DNA of 64,000 nt. It comes from Sphingobium lignivorans (lineage in GTDB: Bacteria > Pseudomonadota > Alphaproteobacteria > Sphingomonadales > Sphingomonadaceae). This document shows, in pieces, positions 61,024 through 64,000 of the stretch. The DNA is taken from contig NZ_JACHKA010000001.1 of the NCBI RefSeq assembly GCF_014203955.1, positions 3,007,001 through 3,071,000 on the forward strand, given 5' to 3'. The stretch's first letter is position 1. The number at the start of each line of letters is the position of its first letter. The position numbers and the translations under genes are program-made. Under the pieces are notes generated by a model, which saw only the letters and a program-made list of their open reading frames with translations, searched no databases and was not told the DNA's origin.

Positions 61024-62073
61024 TCAGCGCTCCATCCTGAGCCCGAGCAGTTCGGCCGCGTTGAGGCCGAGGATCTTCGCCTTCGCCGCCTCGTCCAGTC
61101 GCGCATGGAAGCCGACGGGATCGGGCTCCGACATGTCGAACGGATAATCGGTGCCGAGGCAGAGCCGGTCCGCGCCATGCGTGCGTACGAGGCTGTCCAG
61201 CTCGTCCTGGTCGAACACCAGCGTGTCCAGCCAGAGCTTGCGCAGATAGCTCGACGGCGGATGCGCGCAATGCTCGGAGCAATCGGCGCGGGCGCGCCAG
61301 CCATGGTCCATGCGGCCCCAATAGCCGGGGATATAGCCCCCACCGTGCGCCACGCAGATCTTCAGGCCAGGATAGCGATCCAGGACGCCGCCGAAGATCA
61401 GATGGCCGACGGCGAGCGTGGATTCGAGCGGATTGCCGATGAGATTGTTGAAATAATATTCGCTCATCCGCTGCGCATGGGTGAAGCCGAGCGGATGGAT
61501 GAAGAGCAGGATGCCCAGTTCCTCGGCCGCCGCGAAGAAGGGGCGGAACTCTTCGGCATGAAAATCCTTGCCATTGACGTTCGAGCTGATCTCGATGCCG
61601 CGCAGGTCGAGCTCGCGCACGCAGCGGGTCATCTCGGCGACGGCCATTTCGACATTCTGGAGCGGCACGGTACCCATGCCGACGAACCGGTCGGGATGCT
61701 GCGCCACGGCCGCCGCCATGCCGTCATTGACGATCCGGGCTGCATCACGGCCCACCTCGGGATCGGCGTAATAGAAATATTGCCCGGGGCTCGGCGAAAG
61801 CGCCTGCACGTCGATGCCAAGCCGGTCCATGTCTTCCAGGCGCTGGTCGAGCGTGTTGAGCGTCCGCCCCATCGTGGCGAACTGGGCGCGATTGACCTCG
61901 GTCGACTTGGCGCTGGTGAAATCGTTGATGCCCGGCGGCGGCCCGGGATGCTTCGCCTGCACGACCGCATCGGCGGCGGGGATGCCCAGATGGCAATGGA
62001 TGTCGACGACAAGATGCTTGCCGCGCGCTTCGACCGGGATGGGCTTGCGATCGCCGCAGGTGGTGATCGTCAT
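61024..62073 (-). CDS. Amidohydrolase-2 family protein, ACMSD/resorcylate decarboxylase-like
   Basis: A 349-residue metal-dependent TIM-barrel enzyme. The HxH metal motif is in VDIHCHLGIP, a further His is in LLFIHPLGFTH, then CVAHGGGYIPGYWGRMDHG, and the C-terminal Asp is in LGTDYPFDM. This pattern fits aminocarboxymuconate-semialdehyde decarboxylase and related non-oxidative decarboxylases or hydrolases of ring-cleavage products. It differs from the LigI-like protein at 7534. The start overlaps the fumarylacetoacetase stop by 4 bp (ATGA). The exact substrate is unknown; the partner enzyme suggests an acylpyruvate or muconate-type intermediate. Confidence 0.84.
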   Translation of the reverse strand: MTITTCGDRKPIPVEARGKHLVVDIHCHLGIPAADAVVQAKHPGPPPGINDFTSAKSTEVNRAQFATMGRTLNTLDQRLEDMDRLGIDVQALSPSPGQYFYYADPEVGRDAARIVNDGMAAAVAQHPDRFVGMGTVPLQNVEMAVAEMTRCVRELDLRGIEISSNVNGKDFHAEEFRPFFAAAEELGILLFIHPLGFTHAQRMSEYYFNNLIGNPLESTLAVGHLIFGGVLDRYPGLKICVAHGGGYIPGYWGRMDHGWRARADCSEHCAHPPSSYLRKLWLDTLVFDQDELDSLVRTHGADRLCLGTDYPFDMSEPDPVGFHARLDEAAKAKILGLNAAELLGLRMER

Positions 62074-63359
62074 GCCGTTGCCCTCACCGCAGCCATCGCA
62101 GGCACGATGGTGCCGCTGCAATCGCCGAAGCCGATGGGCACATAGCCCGGCGCCTGCGCCTTGCCGCGCAGGGTGAGCGTGTCGCCGTCCTCCAGCCATG
62201 TGCGGCTCGATCCGTCCGGCAGCGTGATGGTGTCGCCGCCCCGGAAGGTGATCTCGGCAAGGCAGGCCCTCGCCTCTTCCGCCGCGCCGGAGACAGTGCC
62301 GGTCGCGACGAGATCGCCCCGCTCCAGCGGCGCGCCGTTGGAGGCCTGATGCGCGACCATCTGCGCCAGCGTCCAGAACAGCTCCTTGAGGTTCGTGCGC
62401 ACGATCCGCTGGCCCGCGAGTTCGGCGATCAGCTCGATGTCGATGGCGCCATGGCTGCGGTCCGCGGGATCGAGGAGATAGGCGGGTACGTCCGGCTCGC
62501 CCGCGTCCCGCCCGCGCGCGGCGAGGCGGAAGGGCGCGAGCGCTTCCATCGTCACGATCCACGGGCTGATCGTGGTGGCGAAGCTCTTGCCCAGATGCGG
62601 GCCGAGGATGGACTCGAAGAACTGGATGCCGCGCGCCGACCAGTCGTTGACGAGGCAGCAGCCGAACAGGGCGCGCTCCGCGTCCGCCATGCCGATCGGC
62701 TGGCCAAGCGAATTGCCCTCGCGCAGCCACACGCCGAACTCCAGCTCGAAATCGAGCATCGGCTCGGGAGCGAAGCGAATGTCGCTGCTACCCGGCGCCG
62801 CAGCGAACTGGCCGCTCGGGCGCATCACGGGCGTCCCGCTGACCATCACCGAGCTCGCGCGGCCATTATAAGCGACCGGCAGCGCCATGGCGGCGAGCGG
62901 CGCGGCGCCCTGGGCCATGCGCTTGATATGATCGAGCGACGTGCAGAAATCCGTGAAGGCGGTGGGCTTGAGCGGCAGCAGCAGCTCTGCCGAGGCCATC
63001 GGCACCAGCAACGGCTCCATCACGGCGCGATCCGCCGCGCCGCCTTCGCGCAGCAGCTCGGACAATTCGGCGCGCAGGGCACTCACGGCGCTCGGCGCGC
63101 AGGCCAGCAGCGGCGCCAGATCCGGCCCCGCCGCTGCCTGCGCAGCCCCGGCCGCCGCCCCACTCAGCAGGCCGGTATCCAGCAAGGCGGCCAGATCGAC
63201 GATGCGATCCCCGATCGCGACGCCGCCGCGGACATGATCGCCGGTACGGAAGAGGCCGAAAGGCAGGTTCTGGATCGGAAAATCCGTGTCCGGTGCATAG
63301 GCGCTCTCGACCCAGCTGCGGCGCGCCGGATCGTGCGTGGCGTTGATCTCAATGCTCAT
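62070..63359 (-). CDS. fahA: Fumarylacetoacetase
   Basis: A 429-residue two-domain enzyme: an N-terminal SH3-like domain (DFPIQNLPFGLFRTGD) and the C-terminal catalytic fold. Active-site positions match the well-studied mammalian enzyme in spacing: Asp137 and His144 (TDFCTSLDH), Glu205 and Glu207 (DFELEFGV), Asp239 (NDWSARGIQ) and Lys258 (LGPHLGKSF). It cleaves fumarylacetoacetate to fumarate and acetoacetate in homogentisate/tyrosine catabolism, but relatives serve other gentisate-like pathways, and no homogentisate dioxygenase is in the window. The start overlaps the upstream MBL gene by 11 bp. Confidence 0.88.
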   Translation of the reverse strand: MSIEINATHDPARRSWVESAYAPDTDFPIQNLPFGLFRTGDHVRGGVAIGDRIVDLAALLDTGLLSGAAAGAAQAAAGPDLAPLLACAPSAVSALRAELSELLREGGAADRAVMEPLLVPMASAELLLPLKPTAFTDFCTSLDHIKRMAQGAAPLAAMALPVAYNGRASSVMVSGTPVMRPSGQFAAAPGSSDIRFAPEPMLDFELEFGVWLREGNSLGQPIGMADAERALFGCCLVNDWSARGIQFFESILGPHLGKSFATTISPWIVTMEALAPFRLAARGRDAGEPDVPAYLLDPADRSHGAIDIELIAELAGQRIVRTNLKELFWTLAQMVAHQASNGAPLERGDLVATGTVSGAAEEARACLAEITFRGGDTITLPDGSSRTWLEDGDTLTLRGKAQAPGYVPIGFGDCSGTIVPAMAAVRATA

Positions 63360-63999
63360 GGTCGCAAGCCTCGTGATGGGCGGCCAGTTCCTTGTGGTAG
63401 CGGCCCATCGCGCCGAACAGGTCGCGCTGCTGCTCGGGCGTGAACTGCGCACCCCACTGGCGGTAAAGGGAGAAGACATTGGCGACGATCCGCTCGGGAT
63501 CGCTCCAGCCCCGATATTCCTGCATGTTGATGTCCCGCGCGGCCTCGTCGAATCCCATGCCGGCATCGAAGCGGGCGCGCGCCTCGTCCCGGACATATTC
63601 GAAATAGCCCTTCATGGCGGCGACGGCTGTCCTCTCGGTGATGGGCCCGTGGCCGGGCACGACCACCTGCGGATCGAGGTCGATGATGTGCTTGCAGGCG
63701 GCGATCCAGTTCTCGACCGGCCCCGCCCACATGATCGGATGGCCCTCGTTGAACAGCAGGTCGCCGGTGAACACCACGCGGTCCTCCGGCACCCAGACGA
63801 TCGTGTCGGAATCGGTGTGTGCCGGGCCGAGATCGGTGAGCTCGACCTGCTTGTCCCCCACGGTGAGCGTCAGATGCTTCTCGAAGGTGCGGTTGGGCAG
63901 CGTGACGTCGTCGACGCCGGAAAAGTCGAACTTGCGGCCCATCGTCTCGTACAGGAACGCGCCCGCATCGCCCATATTCTGGTAATTGTCGCGCAGCGC
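63349..63999 (-). CDS. MBL-fold metallo-hydrolase, 3' part (gene continues right of the window)
   Basis: The frame is open to the right edge (217 residues seen), so the N-terminus with the HxHxDH motif is missing. Visible are LTDLGPAHTDSDTIVWVPED with a metal-ligand His, FTGDLLFNEGHP with the bridging Asp, and VVVPGHGPITERTA with the last His. These are standard later motifs of metallo-beta-lactamase-fold hydrolases. A C-terminal helical domain (about the last 90 residues) ends in a His-rich tail HHEACDHEH that could bind metal. Members close to fahA may act as lactonases or thioesterases. It is co-transcribed with fahA (11-bp overlap). Confidence 0.82.
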   Translation of the reverse strand, partial: ALRDNYQNMGDAGAFLYETMGRKFDFSGVDDVTLPNRTFEKHLTLTVGDKQVELTDLGPAHTDSDTIVWVPEDRVVFTGDLLFNEGHPIMWAGPVENWIAACKHIIDLDPQVVVPGHGPITERTAVAAMKGYFEYVRDEARARFDAGMGFDEAARDINMQEYRGWSDPERIVANVFSLYRQWGAQFTPEQQRDLFGAMGRYHKELAAHHEACDHEH

Positions 64000-64000
64000 G

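Noticed and set aside
1..64000. tRNA, rRNA, CRISPR arrays, insertion-sequence transposases, prophage genes or a replication origin
   Set aside because: None was seen. The repeated sequences are short palindromic intergenic elements without regular spacers and without encoded proteins.

Overview
The window looks like chromosomal DNA of a sphingomonad (Alphaproteobacteria, Sphingomonadales). It is GC-rich throughout and carries two TonB-dependent receptors, an aromatic-type catabolic cluster, a GTTC-N7-GTTC SOS box of the alphaproteobacterial type, and intergenic palindromic repeats. I see no rRNA, tRNA, CRISPR array, transposase or phage gene. Species cannot be assigned from the sequence alone.

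Region 1 (1-25,600) is a catabolic island. It starts with the end of an EthD-type protein, a lone CoA-transferase A subunit and a 3-oxoadipyl-CoA-type thiolase. An iron-dependent alcohol dehydrogenase and a LysR regulator follow. The LysR gene is divergent from a long, tightly overlapping operon: DUF3311, SSS-family symporter, glutathione transferase, LigI-like amidohydrolase, and three exported proteins that each carry three SnoaL/NTF2-like domains, with an FAH-family hydrolase between the second and third. Convergent to it lie a methylmalonate-semialdehyde dehydrogenase and a duplicated module of a Tat-type alpha/beta hydrolase next to a TonB receptor. Both hydrolases have Ala where the family's nucleophile Ser should be. 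The set looks like uptake and stepwise breakdown of a ring-containing substrate to CoA intermediates; the substrate is unknown.

Region 2 (26,234-35,955) is a stress/carbohydrate block: an SRPBCC protein, Zn-alcohol dehydrogenase, SDR, DUF3175, small charged proteins, then two GH130 proteins around a glycosyltransferase with an alpha-helical C-terminal domain, plus an SDR.

Region 3 (36,132-49,433) holds general metabolism: aldehyde dehydrogenase, glutathione transferase, SDR, PanE-like reductase, two small lipoproteins (one DUF4142), YqcI/YcgG, DUF1989 and MpaB-type proteins. It ends with a cytochrome bd oxidase operon that includes a 39-residue DUF2474 gene.

Region 4 (47,985-57,083) holds two notable units. 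One is a DNA-repair pair (radical SAM protein plus a DUF4130-UdgX fusion) with an SOS box overlapping the ribosome binding site. The other is a membrane protein with an N-terminal winged helix, a Ser/Thr kinase and periplasmic TPR-like repeats, divergent from a four-gene operon of two lipoproteins and two membrane proteins.

Region 5 (57,417-64,000) has two alpha/beta hydrolases divergent from an OhrR/MarR regulator with two matching operator candidates. A second catabolic operon follows: MFS transporter, ACMSD-like amidohydrolase, fumarylacetoacetase and an MBL hydrolase cut by the window edge.

Six copies of a palindromic repeat of about 100 bp sit between genes. In two of them the core is inverted relative to its flanks.
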